64,000 nt of DNA, taken from contig NZ_OX366362.1 in assembly GCF_947251545.1 (NCBI RefSeq), positions 1,240,001-1,304,000 on the forward strand, given 5' to 3'. Below the pieces are notes generated by a model. It was not told where the DNA came from. It saw only the letters and a program-made list of their open reading frames with translations, and made no database searches. Position numbers and translations under genes: made by a program. Positions 34,156 through 43,863 of the stretch are shown in pieces. Each line of letters opens with the position of its first letter. Position 1 is the stretch's first letter. The stretch is from Wolbachia endosymbiont (group A) of Anomoia purmunda. Its GTDB lineage: Bacteria > Pseudomonadota > Alphaproteobacteria > Rickettsiales > Anaplasmataceae.

Positions 34156-35334
34156 ATGGATCATGTTGTTAATGCGTATAATAGACTTGACACTCCTATA
34201 GTCAGGGGAGAAGGGGCATATCTTTTTGATAAAGATGGTAAAAAATATTTAGATTTTGCTGCAGGTATTTCTACAACTTCTTTAGGGCATTGTCATCCAT
34301 ACATTACAGATAAGCTGAAAGAGCAATTGAGCTCATTATGGCACTGCTCTAACATTTTCACTATTCCCGAGCAAGAAAGACTTGCTGACCGTTTAACAAC
34401 CCTTACTTTTGCAGATAAAGTTTTTTTCTGCTCAAGTGGGCTTGAAGCAACAGAAGCTGCAATTAAGTTTATTCGTCGTTACTTTTATTCAAAAGGGCAA
34501 GCAAAACGTAATCGTATTGTTACAATTGAAGGAGGGTTTCATGGCCGCAGTATTGCTGCAATTTCTGCTGGAGGCAATGAAAAATCACGCGAAGGTTTTG
34601 CTCCGCTCCTTTCTGGTTTTGATAAAGTGCCAAGAAATGACATTAAAGCTTTGGAGAAAAAAATCAGCGATGAAATAGCTGCTGTATTTTTAGAGCCCAT
34701 ACAAACCGAAGGTGGAGTATATCCACTAGACGTAGAATATCTTCAAAAAGTAAGGGAAATAACAAAAGCTCAAGGAATAATTTTGTGCTTTGATGAAGTG
34801 CAGTGCGGATATGGACGCATCGGTTCTTTATTTTATTATCAAAATGTTGGCATTGAACCTGATATGCTAACCTGTGCAAAAGCTATGGGTAACGGTTTTC
34901 CTTTAGCTGCATGTTTAGTAAAAGATTACATAGCAGAAGCAATCACTCCAGGAACTCATGGATCAACCTATGGTGGCAATCCACTTGCCATGACTGTTGG
35001 TAATGCAGTGCTCGATATAATGCTAAAAGAAGGCTTTTTTGATCATGTTAAAAGAATTAGTAAATATTTAAAAGAAAAGCTGTTGCCTTTAGCTAAAGAA
35101 TTTCCTGAGATGATTTTAGAAGTTCGTGGAGAAGGGTTACTAATGGGAATAGAACTAGCAACTCCTGTAGCTGATAAAATTATTAGTCGATCTCTTGATA
35201 AAGGTTTAATAATAACTAGGGTTTTAAACAACAAAGTAGTAAGGGTAACCCCACCACTTATCATTGAGGATGAGCATGTGAACGCAGCGTGTGATATGCT
35301 TTATGATTTGTTTTTTAAGATTAAAGATATATAA
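34156..35334 (+). CDS. argD: Acetylornithine/succinyldiaminopimelate aminotransferase
   Basis: A PLP-dependent class III aminotransferase; in Wolbachia the likely use is the lysine/diaminopimelate pathway that feeds cell-wall precursor. The 392-residue protein has 'GIAxxSLGHCHP'-type start ('AAGISTTSLGHCHP'), 'CSSGLEATEAAIKF', the PLP-contacting Asp in 'ILCFDEVQCGYGR' and the Schiff-base Lys in 'LTCAKAMGNGFPLAA'. It is complete. The gap to nuoD (33881-34155) is a divergent promoter region. Confidence 0.93.
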   Translation: MDHVVNAYNRLDTPIVRGEGAYLFDKDGKKYLDFAAGISTTSLGHCHPYITDKLKEQLSSLWHCSNIFTIPEQERLADRLTTLTFADKVFFCSSGLEATEAAIKFIRRYFYSKGQAKRNRIVTIEGGFHGRSIAAISAGGNEKSREGFAPLLSGFDKVPRNDIKALEKKISDEIAAVFLEPIQTEGGVYPLDVEYLQKVREITKAQGIILCFDEVQCGYGRIGSLFYYQNVGIEPDMLTCAKAMGNGFPLAACLVKDYIAEAITPGTHGSTYGGNPLAMTVGNAVLDIMLKEGFFDHVKRISKYLKEKLLPLAKEFPEMILEVRGEGLLMGIELATPVADKIISRSLDKGLIITRVLNNKVVRVTPPLIIEDEHVNAACDMLYDLFFKIKDI

Positions 35335-35422
35335 AATTCGGCAATATAAATTCAGGCTTGCAAATGCCTCTCATAACATGTAAAATTAATTTTATTTTTT
35401 ATCACAATAACATCGTACTTTA

Positions 35423-36706
35423 ATGGATTGGTTATTGGTCTTAGTATCATCAGCAATTTTTGTTTTGTTAGTTTTATCGTTTTTGTTCTCGGGAGCAGAA
35501 ATAGGCTTAACCTCAATTAGCCGTTCTCGAGTTAATAAGCTAAAGCTAGACGGTAACAAAAGAGCCAGGGTAATAGATCGCTTATTAAATAGGAAAGAAT
35601 TGACAATAGGAACGGTATTGCTCGGCAATACAATTATTAATATTACTTGCTCTGCTTTATTTACAGCAATATTTATCAATTTTTTTGGAAATGAGGGCAT
35701 TCTCCTATCAACAATTATAATGACATTTTGTATTTTATTGTTCTGCGAAGTTCTACCAAAAACTTATGCTATTCAAAATCCTGAAAAATTTGCATCATTT
35801 TCTGCTTATTTTGTATTGTTTTTTGTAAAGATTTTTTCTCCATTGACGCTAGGTATTCAATTTATTGTTAACCTCATCCTAAAATTATGTGGGCTGCATA
35901 AAGATAAGGAAGTGATATCTGCAGCGGATGCAATGCGTAATATGATTACTCTTCACCGCAGTGAAGGAACTATGTTACAACAGGATTTAGATATGCTAAG
36001 CAGCATACTTGATTTGGCTGAGACAGAGATATCACAAATTATGACCCATAGAAGAAACCTATTTTCTCTTGATATAGATTGGAATAAAGAAGAGTTAATA
36101 AGAGAGATTTTAACCAGCAGTCACAGTAGAGTACCTTTATGGCAGAAGGAACCAGATAACATTGTAGGTGTAATTCACGTGAAAGCTCTAATAAATGCTT
36201 TGCGTGAAAAGAATAATAAAGCGGAAGAAGTGGACATTACCCAAGTTATGTCAAGGCCTTGGTTTATACCAGAAAGTACACCACTCAGCGTGCAACTTCA
36301 CAACTTCCGTAAGAACAGGAAACACCTTGCATTTGTTATTGATGAGTATGGAGCACTGCAGGGAATTGTAACTCTTGAGGATATACTCGAAGAAATAGTT
36401 GGAGAAATTTCGGATGAACATGATTTGATTACGGAGAATTTTATAAAGAAAATATCTGATAATATGTATCACATAGAAGGAAAATCTACTATTAGGGACA
36501 TTAACAGGCAGTTATACTGGAATCTCCCTGATGAAGAAGCTACAACTCTAGCAGGTATGATTGTGAATGAAATAGAGCGCATTCCTGACGAAGGCGAGGA
36601 GTTTTCCATGTATGGTTTTCGCTTTAAGATTTTAAAAAAAGATAAAAATATTATTACTGTTGTTGAAGTGCAAGTAAAAACTGGTAATATTAGTAGCAGC
36701 AATTAA
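35423..36706 (+). CDS. CNNM/CorC (HlyC) family membrane protein with CBS domains
   Basis: A 427-residue protein. The N-terminal DUF21 domain has four hydrophobic segments within residues 1-150 ('WLLVLVSSAIFVLLVLSFLF' first). A CBS pair follows (about 190-320), including 'HSRVPLWQKEPDNIVGVIHV' and 'EYGALQGIVTLEDILEEIVG', then a C-terminal CorC/HlyC domain. The family is linked to magnesium/cobalt export or tolerance. It is complete and is probably followed in the same transcript by gapR. Confidence 0.9.
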   Translation: MDWLLVLVSSAIFVLLVLSFLFSGAEIGLTSISRSRVNKLKLDGNKRARVIDRLLNRKELTIGTVLLGNTIINITCSALFTAIFINFFGNEGILLSTIIMTFCILLFCEVLPKTYAIQNPEKFASFSAYFVLFFVKIFSPLTLGIQFIVNLILKLCGLHKDKEVISAADAMRNMITLHRSEGTMLQQDLDMLSSILDLAETEISQIMTHRRNLFSLDIDWNKEELIREILTSSHSRVPLWQKEPDNIVGVIHVKALINALREKNNKAEEVDITQVMSRPWFIPESTPLSVQLHNFRKNRKHLAFVIDEYGALQGIVTLEDILEEIVGEISDEHDLITENFIKKISDNMYHIEGKSTIRDINRQLYWNLPDEEATTLAGMIVNEIERIPDEGEEFSMYGFRFKILKKDKNIITVVEVQVKTGNISSSN

Positions 36707-36719
36707 TTAGTGGAGTTTC

Positions 36720-36986
36720 ATGGAAGATACAGTAAAAATAACGGCTGAAGAGTTGAAGGGTTACATAGAGAGAATCGAAAAACTTGAACAAGAAAAGAGG
36801 GATGTGCAAGATCACATTCGTGATGTATATGCAAAAGCCGCAGATGAAGGTTGGGATACAAAAGTGATGAAACAAATTGTTAGGCTGAGGAAGATGGATG
36901 ATGATGACAGAGAGGAACAGGAAATATTGCTTGATACCTATAAACGTGCATTGGGAATGAGCTACGAAGAAGAGTTAAGTGAATAG
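36720..36986 (+). CDS. gapR: GapR-like DNA-binding protein (DUF2312)
   Basis: An 88-residue, all-helical protein with family pattern 'LKGYIERIEKLEQEKRDVQD', 'KAADEGWDTKVMKQIVRLRK' and 'RALGMSYEEEL'. In alphaproteobacteria GapR binds AT-rich, overtwisted DNA and helps chromosome structure and replication. It starts 14 nt after the CNNM gene and overlaps ubiX by 8 nt. Confidence 0.9.
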   Translation: MEDTVKITAEELKGYIERIEKLEQEKRDVQDHIRDVYAKAADEGWDTKVMKQIVRLRKMDDDDREEQEILLDTYKRALGMSYEEELSE

Positions 36987-37680
36987 CAGAATTGTAATTG
37001 GAATAAGTGGAGCATCTGGTTCTATTTACGGTGTACGTATCTTAGAAGCACTAAGAAATGTTAATAAATTTCTTGTACAATCCTCTGTTGCCCCTATACC
37101 TTCTTCTGTCATCCGAGTAGCTGACACTGGGATCCAGGGAAAAAGAAATATAGATTCCAGCGTCACGCGCTGGAATGACACCAAATTTGGTTATGAAACT
37201 CATTTAGTGATAAGTCGTGCTGGGAAAATAACTTTAGCTCACGAGATTAAAGAAAAACTTGAAGATATTACATCATTTGCAGATTTTTACTATTCTGAAG
37301 AAAAGATTGGAGAAAAAATAGCAAGCGGCTCATTTAAAACCTCAGGAATGATTGTAGCACCATGCTCTATGAAGACAATGTCTGAAATCGCATCAGGTGT
37401 TACTTCCAATCTATTGACAAGAGCTGCAGATGTAACGCTAAAAGAAAGAAGAAAGTTAGTTCTTATGGTACGAGAGTCACCACTACATCTTGGGCATTTA
37501 CAAAATATGTTAAAATTAACGGAGATGGGAGCAATTATTACTCCACCAGTGCCTGCTTTTTATATTAAACCGAAATCGTTGGATGATATTATTAATCATT
37601 CTGTTGGCAAAGTATTGGATTTATTTGATATCAAATTACCTGACTTTAAGGAGTGGCAAGGAAGTGACAATTATTATTGA
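36979..37680 (+). CDS. ubiX: Flavin prenyltransferase UbiX, with in-frame palindromic insertion
   Basis: Makes the prenylated FMN cofactor for the UbiD decarboxylase in ubiquinone synthesis. The 233-residue protein is about 35-40 longer than the family. '[20 protein letters not shown]' opens the flavoprotein fold; '[16 protein letters not shown]' and '[20 protein letters not shown]' are the typical active-site motifs. Residues about 31-70, between the first helix and '[11 protein letters not shown]', are encoded by a palindromic element and are not part of the normal fold. The GTG start overlaps gapR. The gene is open, so the protein may tolerate the loop. Confidence 0.92.
   Translation: MNSRIVIGISGASGSIYGVRILEALRNVNKFLVQSSVAPIPSSVIRVADTGIQGKRNIDSSVTRWNDTKFGYETHLVISRAGKITLAHEIKEKLEDITSFADFYYSEEKIGEKIASGSFKTSGMIVAPCSMKTMSEIASGVTSNLLTRAADVTLKERRKLVLMVRESPLHLGHLQNMLKLTEMGAIITPPVPAFYIKPKSLDDIINHSVGKVLDLFDIKLPDFKEWQGSDNYY
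37107..37181. repeat. Palindromic element inside ubiX
   Basis: Two palindromic modules in a row: GTCATCCGAGTAGCTGACAC/GGGATCC and ATTCCAGCGTCACGCGCTGG/AATGAC. The same sequences occur between genes elsewhere in the window. The insertion keeps the reading frame. Confidence 0.88.
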
Positions 37681-38551
37681 TGGTAAAAAAATAGCAAACG
37701 ACCTATGTGAGAGGCTATCACAAAAGATTAATGTTCTAAAGAGGGAGCATAATATTTTTCCTTGCCTGAAAGTAATTCTCGTGGGCAGCAATCCAGCAAG
37801 TCAGGTTTATGTTCGCAATAAACAAAAAAAAGCAGAATCAATAGGCATAAGTTCTGAGACCATTGTTTTGCCTAATAATATTTCAGAAGATGAATTGATT
37901 GAAAAAATCAATGAGTTAAATGAAGATCCATCTGTGCACGGGATTTTAGTGCAATTGCCTTTGCCAAACCATATTAGTGCAAGCAGAGTAATTAATGCAG
38001 TAAGTGTTGAAAAAGATGTAGATGGCTTCCATGATGAAAACGTTGGCAAATTAGTTAAAGGTGAAAAGAACTGCCTTATACCTTGCACTCCTAAAGGTTC
38101 TTTGCATTTAATTAAATCAATTGAAGAGAACCTTTCCGGTAAAAACGCAGTGGTAATTGGTAGGTCAAATATCGTGGGTAAACCAATGTTTCACCTATTG
38201 CTGCAGGAAAATTGCACTGTTACCATCTTGCACTCACAGAGTAAAGATTTAGCTGAATATTGCTCTAAAGCGGATATAGTAGTTGCAGCAGTCGGAAAGC
38301 CAAATTTTGTTCAAGCAGACTGGATAAAGAAAGGTGCAATAGTGATCGATGTTGGCATAAATAGCGTTAACGTAGGAGAACAAAGTAAACTCGTAGGTGA
38401 TGTTGACTTTGAGGGAATAAAAGGGAAAGCCAAAGCTATGACTCCAGTACCCGGGGGCGTTGGCCCAATGACCATTGCATTTCTAATGATGAACACTGTT
38501 ATTGCTGCTTGCTTGCAAAAGGGAGTTGATGCTTCCAATTTCATTAGTTGA
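37664..38551 (+). CDS. folD: Methylene-THF dehydrogenase/cyclohydrolase
   Basis: Bifunctional one-carbon enzyme. I set the start at GTG 37664 ([11 protein letters not shown]), with AAGGAG ending 9 nt upstream, rather than the longer upstream frame inside ubiX. This gives 295 residues, the normal size. Motifs: '[20 protein letters not shown]' with catalytic Lys, '[12 protein letters not shown]', 'VEKDVDGFH', '[11 protein letters not shown]' (NADP loop) and '[17 protein letters not shown]'. It overlaps ubiX by 17 nt. A hairpin terminator follows. Confidence 0.95.
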   Translation: MTIIIDGKKIANDLCERLSQKINVLKREHNIFPCLKVILVGSNPASQVYVRNKQKKAESIGISSETIVLPNNISEDELIEKINELNEDPSVHGILVQLPLPNHISASRVINAVSVEKDVDGFHDENVGKLVKGEKNCLIPCTPKGSLHLIKSIEENLSGKNAVVIGRSNIVGKPMFHLLLQENCTVTILHSQSKDLAEYCSKADIVVAAVGKPNFVQADWIKKGAIVIDVGINSVNVGEQSKLVGDVDFEGIKGKAKAMTPVPGGVGPMTIAFLMMNTVIAACLQKGVDASNFIS

Positions 38552-38590
38552 GGTATGAAGAGGAAGCTGTATGAAGATAGAATGTACCAC

Positions 38591-38622
38591 ATCTCACAAT
38601 TAATAAAAAATTGAGATTTTTG
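38591..38622 (+). terminator. Terminator after folD
   Basis: Inverted repeat ATCTCACAATT ... AAATTGAGAT (one bulged base) followed by a T run, 40 nt after the folD stop. Good fit to a rho-independent terminator. Confidence 0.6.
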
Positions 38623-38737
38623 AAATTCCTCAGTAGTCAAATTTATTAAATATTTAGGATCATCATCTATTCTTTTTTCTCTACAAGTATAGCTAAAGTG
38701 GCTTAGGTTTACCTACAATTTGAAAAACAACAGATTC

Positions 38738-39143
38738 GTCATTCCGCTACTCGTTAGCGGAATCTATCCCGCGAATGAATCCATAGCTGTACGAACATTC
38801 ATTTTTGAAGGTAAATTGCACAGCAAATGGTGTCATCCCAGTGCCCAGACACTGGGATCCAGGTTGCTCACAAGCAAACTAGCACAGAAAGTGGTTACAA
38901 CGTTTTCGATGAGATTATATGGAAAACTGGATTCCAGTGCCAAGCACTGGAATGACATCGTTTATTATGTGATATCGTGCCATATTGCAATGTTCGTACA
39001 GTTGTGGATTCATTCGCGGTATCTCAGCAGATCCCGCTAACAAGTAGCTGGATGACGAATTACTTAACCGTCATGCTGCCGCGAACCGTCATACCGTGAT
39101 TCATTCACGGTATCTCTTAGCCGCTAACAAGTAGTGGTATGAC
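38738..39143. repeat. Cluster of palindromic elements, locus 1
   Basis: A gene-free stretch with at least six palindromic modules: GTCATTCCGCTACTC/TAGCGGAATC (38738-38764), GTGTCATCCCAGTGCCCAGA/CACTGGGATCC (about 38838-38872), CTGGATTCCAGTGCCAAGCA/CTGGAATGACA (about 38928-38957), and a long inverted partner of the first unit (39001-39060). The composite 38838-38957 is present in reverse at 61341-61482. Confidence 0.85.
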
Positions 39144-39161
39144 GGTTGTCGTTTAGCCATA

Positions 39162-39341
39162 AATATTAAGAAATTTACAAAACGAAAAAAAAGGCAAAAG
39201 AAGCCCCGGCTAATATCTATTTAAAAACATTGGCGTTTTTTAAGTCTTAAACACTGCAATTTAGCTGCTTTTAAATGCAATTCACCTTAGTTTGAATATT
39301 TAAGAAATTTACTAAGCAGAAAAAAAGGCAAAAGATGTCCC
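39162..39341. repeat. Tandem copies of a ~135-bp interspersed repeat, locus 1
   Basis: A unit containing AAGAAATTTACaaa..AAAAAAAGGCAAAAG occurs at 39162-39210 and again at 39294-39340, with related spacer sequence that includes GGCGTTTTTTAAG. The reverse complement of the same pair occurs at 60881-60930 and 61034-61083. The rest of the gap up to 39446 shows nothing else. Confidence 0.8.
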
Positions 39342-39445
39342 ATGTTAGCTATATCAGTTAATATCAAATTTTTATAATTAAAAAATATGCTATTTTTTAA
39401 AACTTTCATTCTCCTTGACTCTATCAACTTCACAAAACAACTCTT

Positions 39446-39560
39446 GGACTAAATGTATCTGGCATAACACCTTTTGGTAACTTGCTACTTCTTTTTTTTC
39501 CGCATCTCCGACAACGGCCATTGATATTCCACTACATAAGGCTTGATTTTTGGTAGATTA
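39446..39560 (-). pseudogene. IS66-family transposase remnant
   Basis: The reverse complement matches, with changes and small deletions, the zinc-finger region of the IS66 element at about 30320-30435 (for example GGCCGTTGTCGGA and CAGATACATTTagTCCA). Only about 115 bp remain. Confidence 0.75.
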
Positions 39561-39655
39561 ACTTTTTTATGAATAATACTATGCTTCTCCTTAAATTGAC
39601 CATTTCCCCTAAACGCTATTAGCTTCCTTAAAACTTACATTAATGCCTATTTTGC

Positions 39656-40360
39656 CTAAACTGAAGCGTCTTTTCCAATTTTTTCTAGCATCAACTCAGC
39701 AGCTTTTTGTTCAGCAATCTTTTTACTAGAAGCGCATGCAGAAACTTTACCATAATCTTCTATGCAAACTGATATAGTAAATTCAGGATTGTGCGCTGGT
39801 CCAGTTTGTTTTACAAGCTCATACTCTGGTAAAGGCAATTTGTTTTTCTGAGTCCACTCTTGCAGTGAGGTTTTAGGATCTTGAGGGGGGTCAAGCATGC
39901 CTTTAGCTAGCTTTTCCCAATATTGGGTAATAAATTTTTCAACATTTTCAAGTCCACCATCAATATAAATTGCACCTATTAGTGCTTCAAGCGAGTTTTC
40001 TAAATTTTTTAAGTTACATCTCCCTCCATTGCAGCGTTCACTATTATTCATGATGATAAAGCTGCCTAATTTTATTTCTTTAGCAACATTAGCAATAGTG
40101 TTGCCACACACTAAATCCGTCTTTCTTTTTGCCAATGCTCCTTCTTTTTCTTCAGGAAATAGTTTAAACAGTGTGGCAGATACGACCATATTCAAAACAC
40201 TATCGCCCAAAAACTCTAGTCTTTCGTAGCTTACAATCTGGTTTTTGCTATTCCTTTTATTTACGCTTGGGTGAGTTAGTGCCTCTTCTAATATTGCATA
40301 ATTTGTAAATTTATAATCAATGATCTTAGATATTGCATCATTCAAACTCTTCATACCCAT
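39656..40360 (-). CDS. rnc: Ribonuclease III
   Basis: Double-strand-specific RNase that processes rRNA precursors and other structured RNA. The 234-residue protein has the catalytic signature 'YERLEFLGDSVLNMV' and the second acidic motif 'NSLEALIGAIYIDGG', then a C-terminal dsRNA-binding domain ('PKTSLQEWTQKNKLPLPEYE', 'KIAEQKAAELMLEKIG'). Complete. Confidence 0.96.
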   Translation of the reverse strand: MGMKSLNDAISKIIDYKFTNYAILEEALTHPSVNKRNSKNQIVSYERLEFLGDSVLNMVVSATLFKLFPEEKEGALAKRKTDLVCGNTIANVAKEIKLGSFIIMNNSERCNGGRCNLKNLENSLEALIGAIYIDGGLENVEKFITQYWEKLAKGMLDPPQDPKTSLQEWTQKNKLPLPEYELVKQTGPAHNPEFTISVCIEDYGKVSACASSKKIAEQKAAELMLEKIGKDASV

Positions 40361-40500
40361 TATTTAAAAGAAAAACACTTCCTACCACACCTTTATACCA
40401 AAGAATTAGTTTTGTTTTATTAAAATAGTACCAACAACTTCCAAAATGTACAGTTTAATAGACTTCTTGCATAACCATTATTTGAGTAATGATTCATCGA

Positions 40501-40550
40501 TGTCATTCCGGCGTGTGACGCTGGACCAGTGTCGGCTACTTAGGTGACAG
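40501..40550. repeat. Palindromic element copies between rnc and pyrD
   Basis: TGTCATTCCGGCGTGTGACG/CTGGA followed by CCAGTGTCGGCTACTTAGGT/GACA; related to the elements inside ubiX. The upstream string AATAGACTTCTTGCATA (about 40450) also appears near 33928. Confidence 0.7.
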
Positions 40551-40559
40551 AGAAGATGT

Positions 40560-41636
40560 CTAATGTATACAACCCACCACCTCACTAATGTTACTAAATC
40601 CATCTCTCCTTATTAGTTCTGCAAGTTCTAGATTAATTTTGTTTACAACTTGAGGTCCGTGGTATATGAGAGCAGTGTACAACTGCACCAAAGAGGCTCC
40701 TGCCTTTATTTTTTTATATGCATCAGCACCACTTGAGATTCCTCCGCACCCTATCAATAATATTTTGCCCTTAGTAAATTTGTACATATCGCCCAATAAC
40801 TCGGTTGAAAGTTTGAACAGTGGTTTGCCACTCAATCCGCCACTCTCGTTGTGGTGGGAATGTAAGTTATTCCGACTGACCGTAGTGTTGCTTACTGTTA
40901 AACCATCAATTTTATATTCCAATGCAAGCTCAGCGATATTTTCTTTCGTTTGCTGATCTACATCTGGTGAGATTTTTAATATTATTGGTATGGATTTAGA
41001 ATTATCAATTGATTTCCGGGTTAGAGTTACGGATTTCAACAATTCCGATAATTCTTGCTTATTGTGCAGATTGCGTAAATTAGGGGTGTTTGGGGATGAG
41101 ATGTTCAGCACTATATAATTGCTTTTTCCATATACCATCTTTATTAAATCAACATAATCGCTGATTTGGTCCTTTGATGTACTGTTTTTTCCTATGTTGA
41201 TGCCAAAAATGCAATCATCAAGCTTAGTCTCACTGATCTGTTTAAGAAAATAGTCTATTCCTTTATTGTTAAATCCCAATCTGTTAATTACCCCTTGATC
41301 TTTAATTAACCGAAAAATTCTTGGTTTTTTGTTTCCATATTGTGGATTACGAGTTACAGTACCAGTTTCAATAAACCCAAAACCAAATGAAAGCATAGGC
41401 CTTATAACTTCTGCATTCTTGTCAAAACCTGCAGCCAGACCCACGGGGCTTCTGAGCTTATTACCAAAAAAATTCACACTCAAAGATTCTGGTAGCTCTA
41501 TAGGTTTTCTATAAGGTGTTTTCTTTAATGCCATAATTGCCAAAGAGTGAGCAATTTCAGGCGGCAGTAAAAACAATAAATTACGTAATATCATTTTGTA
41601 AAACACTTTGCTTATTTTTAGTTTATTTTTTACCAT
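40560..41636 (-). CDS. pyrD: Dihydroorotate dehydrogenase (class 2)
   Basis: Oxidises dihydroorotate to orotate in pyrimidine synthesis, using quinone. The conserved FMN-binding and active-site motifs are present: 'SPVGLAAGFDKNAEV', 'GTVTRNPQYGNKKPRIFRL', 'NISSPNTPNLR', 'IGCGGISSGADAYKKIKAGA'. A hydrophobic N-terminal helix pair typical of the membrane-bound class 2 enzyme is in residues 15-40. The frame begins at 41636, but Met15 (41594, MILRNLLFLLPPE) is an equally good start by family length (344 residues). Confidence 0.94.
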   Translation of the reverse strand: MVKNKLKISKVFYKMILRNLLFLLPPEIAHSLAIMALKKTPYRKPIELPESLSVNFFGNKLRSPVGLAAGFDKNAEVIRPMLSFGFGFIETGTVTRNPQYGNKKPRIFRLIKDQGVINRLGFNNKGIDYFLKQISETKLDDCIFGINIGKNSTSKDQISDYVDLIKMVYGKSNYIVLNISSPNTPNLRNLHNKQELSELLKSVTLTRKSIDNSKSIPIILKISPDVDQQTKENIAELALEYKIDGLTVSNTTVSRNNLHSHHNESGGLSGKPLFKLSTELLGDMYKFTKGKILLIGCGGISSGADAYKKIKAGASLVQLYTALIYHGPQVVNKINLELAELIRRDGFSNISEVVGCIH

Positions 41637-41766
41637 GAAACGCTATAAGAGTATAACCATAACTTGAAAAGAAATTGATTTTACTTATGAATAATTTTCT
41701 CTATAGGTTACACACTTAAAGCTACTGTTGAATTGAGCAACTTTTACAAGATATAGAAAATGAAAG

Positions 41767-41838
41767 AGGCCGGGACCGGAATTGAACCGGTATAAAAGGA
41801 TTTGCAGTCCTCCGCATAAGCCATTCTGCCACCCAGCC
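41767..41838 (-). tRNA. tRNA-Cys (GCA)
   Basis: Reverse strand folds as a cloverleaf: acceptor GGCTGGG pairs with CCCGGCC (one G-U), anticodon stem AGGACT/AATCCT-type arm with loop carrying GCA, T-arm ACCGG-TTCAATT-CCGGT, discriminator T. CCA is not encoded. 72 nt. Confidence 0.93.
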
Positions 41839-41843
41839 GTTTT

Positions 41844-42758
41844 TTATGTGTAGATATCCATTATATCTTTTAGCATAGATAAAGCTTCCTCCCTTTTGCG
41901 TTGGAAAGTGTTACGTCCAATGATTGAACCATTACCACCACCCTGCTTAATTTCTTTTGCTTCATTGCATATGTCATTCACTGATTTCGACTCACCACCA
42001 GAAAAAACTACTATTCTTTTTCCTGCAAAACAAGATCTTTTAACATATTCAATTCTTTTAGATAATGATTCAATATTTTTTGTTTCTATTTTCTCCCTTT
42101 CCAAATATTTAGTTGGAAGTTTTACTTTTATTATATTAGCGCCAAGCAAAGCTGCCATGTGCGCAGCATAGGCAATAACATCAACTGCCGTTTCACCTTC
42201 TTTGGAAATTCCTTCACCGCGTGAATAAGACCATAGCACTACTGCAAGCCCATAAGATTTGGCTTCAGCTACGATTTCACGGGCTTCTTCCATCATATCG
42301 AAACACTTAGCAGAACCAGGATATATAGTAAATCCAACAGCCAAGCAGCCCAAACGCAGCGCATCTTTCACAGAAGAGGTTATTGCTTGATCAGAAGTCA
42401 GATTCTTCGAATGTAAGGAGTTGGAACTATTAAGTTTCAAAATAAGTGGGAGCATTCCAGCATAAGTTGAAGCACCAGCTTCAATCATACCAAGTGGAGC
42501 AGCATATGCACTTACTCCCGAATCAACTGCAAGCTGAAAATGATAATGTGGGTCATAAGCATCAGGGTTAACTTCAAAACTTTTTATTGGCCCGTGTTCA
42601 AACCCTTGGTCTACAGGAAGAATTACTAATTTGCCAGTGCCACCAAGCTTTCCATGCATGAGAATACGAGTAAGATTTGCTTTTACCCCGGGGTTTTCAC
42701 TTTCGTAGTGGTTTAAGATTTGTCTTATTTCTTTACTCATTAACGCTATGAAGTTCAT
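41844..42758 (-). CDS. Class I fructose-bisphosphate aldolase (DhnA/archaeal type)
   Basis: Cleaves or forms fructose-1,6-bisphosphate; in Wolbachia the gluconeogenic direction is likely. The 304-residue protein has 'HGKLGGTGKLVILPVDQGFE' at residues 33-52, a Schiff-base Lys in 'ANIIKVKLPTKYL', and 'RIVVFSGGESKS' and 'GGGNGSIIGRNTFQRK' phosphate-binding motifs. Met7 (42740, MSKEIRQIL) is an alternative start closer to homologues I know. Confidence 0.9.
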   Translation of the reverse strand: MNFIALMSKEIRQILNHYESENPGVKANLTRILMHGKLGGTGKLVILPVDQGFEHGPIKSFEVNPDAYDPHYHFQLAVDSGVSAYAAPLGMIEAGASTYAGMLPLILKLNSSNSLHSKNLTSDQAITSSVKDALRLGCLAVGFTIYPGSAKCFDMMEEAREIVAEAKSYGLAVVLWSYSRGEGISKEGETAVDVIAYAAHMAALLGANIIKVKLPTKYLEREKIETKNIESLSKRIEYVKRSCFAGKRIVVFSGGESKSVNDICNEAKEIKQGGGNGSIIGRNTFQRKREEALSMLKDIMDIYT

Positions 42759-42798
42759 TTAAAGTATAGTAAAAACCACAGTTGAAGCAAAGATCTTT

Positions 42799-43830
42799 TT
42801 ATGGTTCTTGTCCTGCAGGTGTACCTAAAGATGTAATGTTAGGATTGGTGGTGTGCTGTTGTGGCTCTTTTTGGATTAAATCTCTAAAATACATTTTGAC
42901 AATAGGAAGAACAAGTGGCATAAGCACTAGCTTGTAGTCATACCATGCAAATTTTTCTTTATAGCTAAATTCTGTATCTTCTTCATATAAACGCTGAATG
43001 CAATGTTCACTATATAGTTTAGACGCCTTTGTAAAAGTTCTAAGTAAAGCAATAAGTAATAAATCCAATGCTAAATTAATCATCAGCATTGTTCCATATT
43101 GAGCAGGCCAGCCATTTTGTGCTACCTCTGACACTAGACCACATATAGCAAATGTTGCTGCGATACATATCACATAATTATCAGCAGTAAGAAGCATATT
43201 TGCTCTTCGATTTAATTTATCCAAATTTTCTTCTTGTGGACCCCTTTGTTTACTTGCTGCATAAATAACACCACAAAAGGATATAATAAATAACAACGGC
43301 CAAATCCCTATGCTAAATGCATAAAATTGATGAGCGATGCTTTGCACCGTGCCACTATTAGCAAGTTGTGATAAGCAAGATTCAACTTTCAACGAAGGAG
43401 TAAACACCACATTTGCTAATATAAAAAATAAAAGTGCTCCATTTATAGCTTCACTTCTACGTGATAAAATCTCATCGACTTTTCTCTGCTTTTCTGCTAT
43501 TTCTTCTTGTAATGTTGTAGGTCTACCAGGAGTTCTTCCTGATCTTAAGGCGTTAAGATGTTGCTCTAATTTCCTCTTGTTATCAGTAAGTTCCTGAAAC
43601 TTTTTCTTTGCCTGCTCTTCATTACCTTTGTTTTTATCAGGATGGAATTTCAATGCCAGCTTTCTATAACGCCGTTCAACTAACTTGAGTATATCGTCAA
43701 ACTCCTGGCTTATTACTTCTTCCGCTTTTATTCCTAGTCTTGAAAATAAATTCTGTAAATCGCGATTACTGTAATACTGATTTCTAGTTAAACTTGCCAC
43801 TATAGCCTCATTATTCTTAAAATAAAACAA
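42799..43830 (-). CDS. Membrane-anchored J-domain protein
   Basis: A 343-residue protein with an N-terminal J-domain (about 35-95) containing the HPD tripeptide in 'LALKFHPDKNKGNEEQAKKK', which stimulates DnaK. After a coiled coil come four or so hydrophobic segments ('GALLFFILANVVFTPS', 'YAFSIGIWPLLFIISFCGVI', 'YVICIAATFAICGLV', 'MLMINLALDLLLIALL'). It lacks the Gly/Phe and zinc-finger parts of DnaJ. It would recruit DnaK to the membrane; the substrate is unknown. Confidence 0.85.
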   Translation of the reverse strand: MFYFKNNEAIVASLTRNQYYSNRDLQNLFSRLGIKAEEVISQEFDDILKLVERRYRKLALKFHPDKNKGNEEQAKKKFQELTDNKRKLEQHLNALRSGRTPGRPTTLQEEIAEKQRKVDEILSRRSEAINGALLFFILANVVFTPSLKVESCLSQLANSGTVQSIAHQFYAFSIGIWPLLFIISFCGVIYAASKQRGPQEENLDKLNRRANMLLTADNYVICIAATFAICGLVSEVAQNGWPAQYGTMLMINLALDLLLIALLRTFTKASKLYSEHCIQRLYEEDTEFSYKEKFAWYDYKLVLMPLVLPIVKMYFRDLIQKEPQQHTTNPNITSLGTPAGQEP

Positions 43831-43863
43831 ATATACTATAAGTGTAATAAAAAAACAAGAATT

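Noticed and set aside
38720-39040. 106-codon plus-strand frame between folD and rnc
   Set aside because: It lies entirely in palindromic repeat DNA and would code repeat-derived residues only.
38738-39143. CRISPR array
   Set aside because: Repeats are palindromic elements of variable length and spacing without regular spacers, and no cas genes are in the window.
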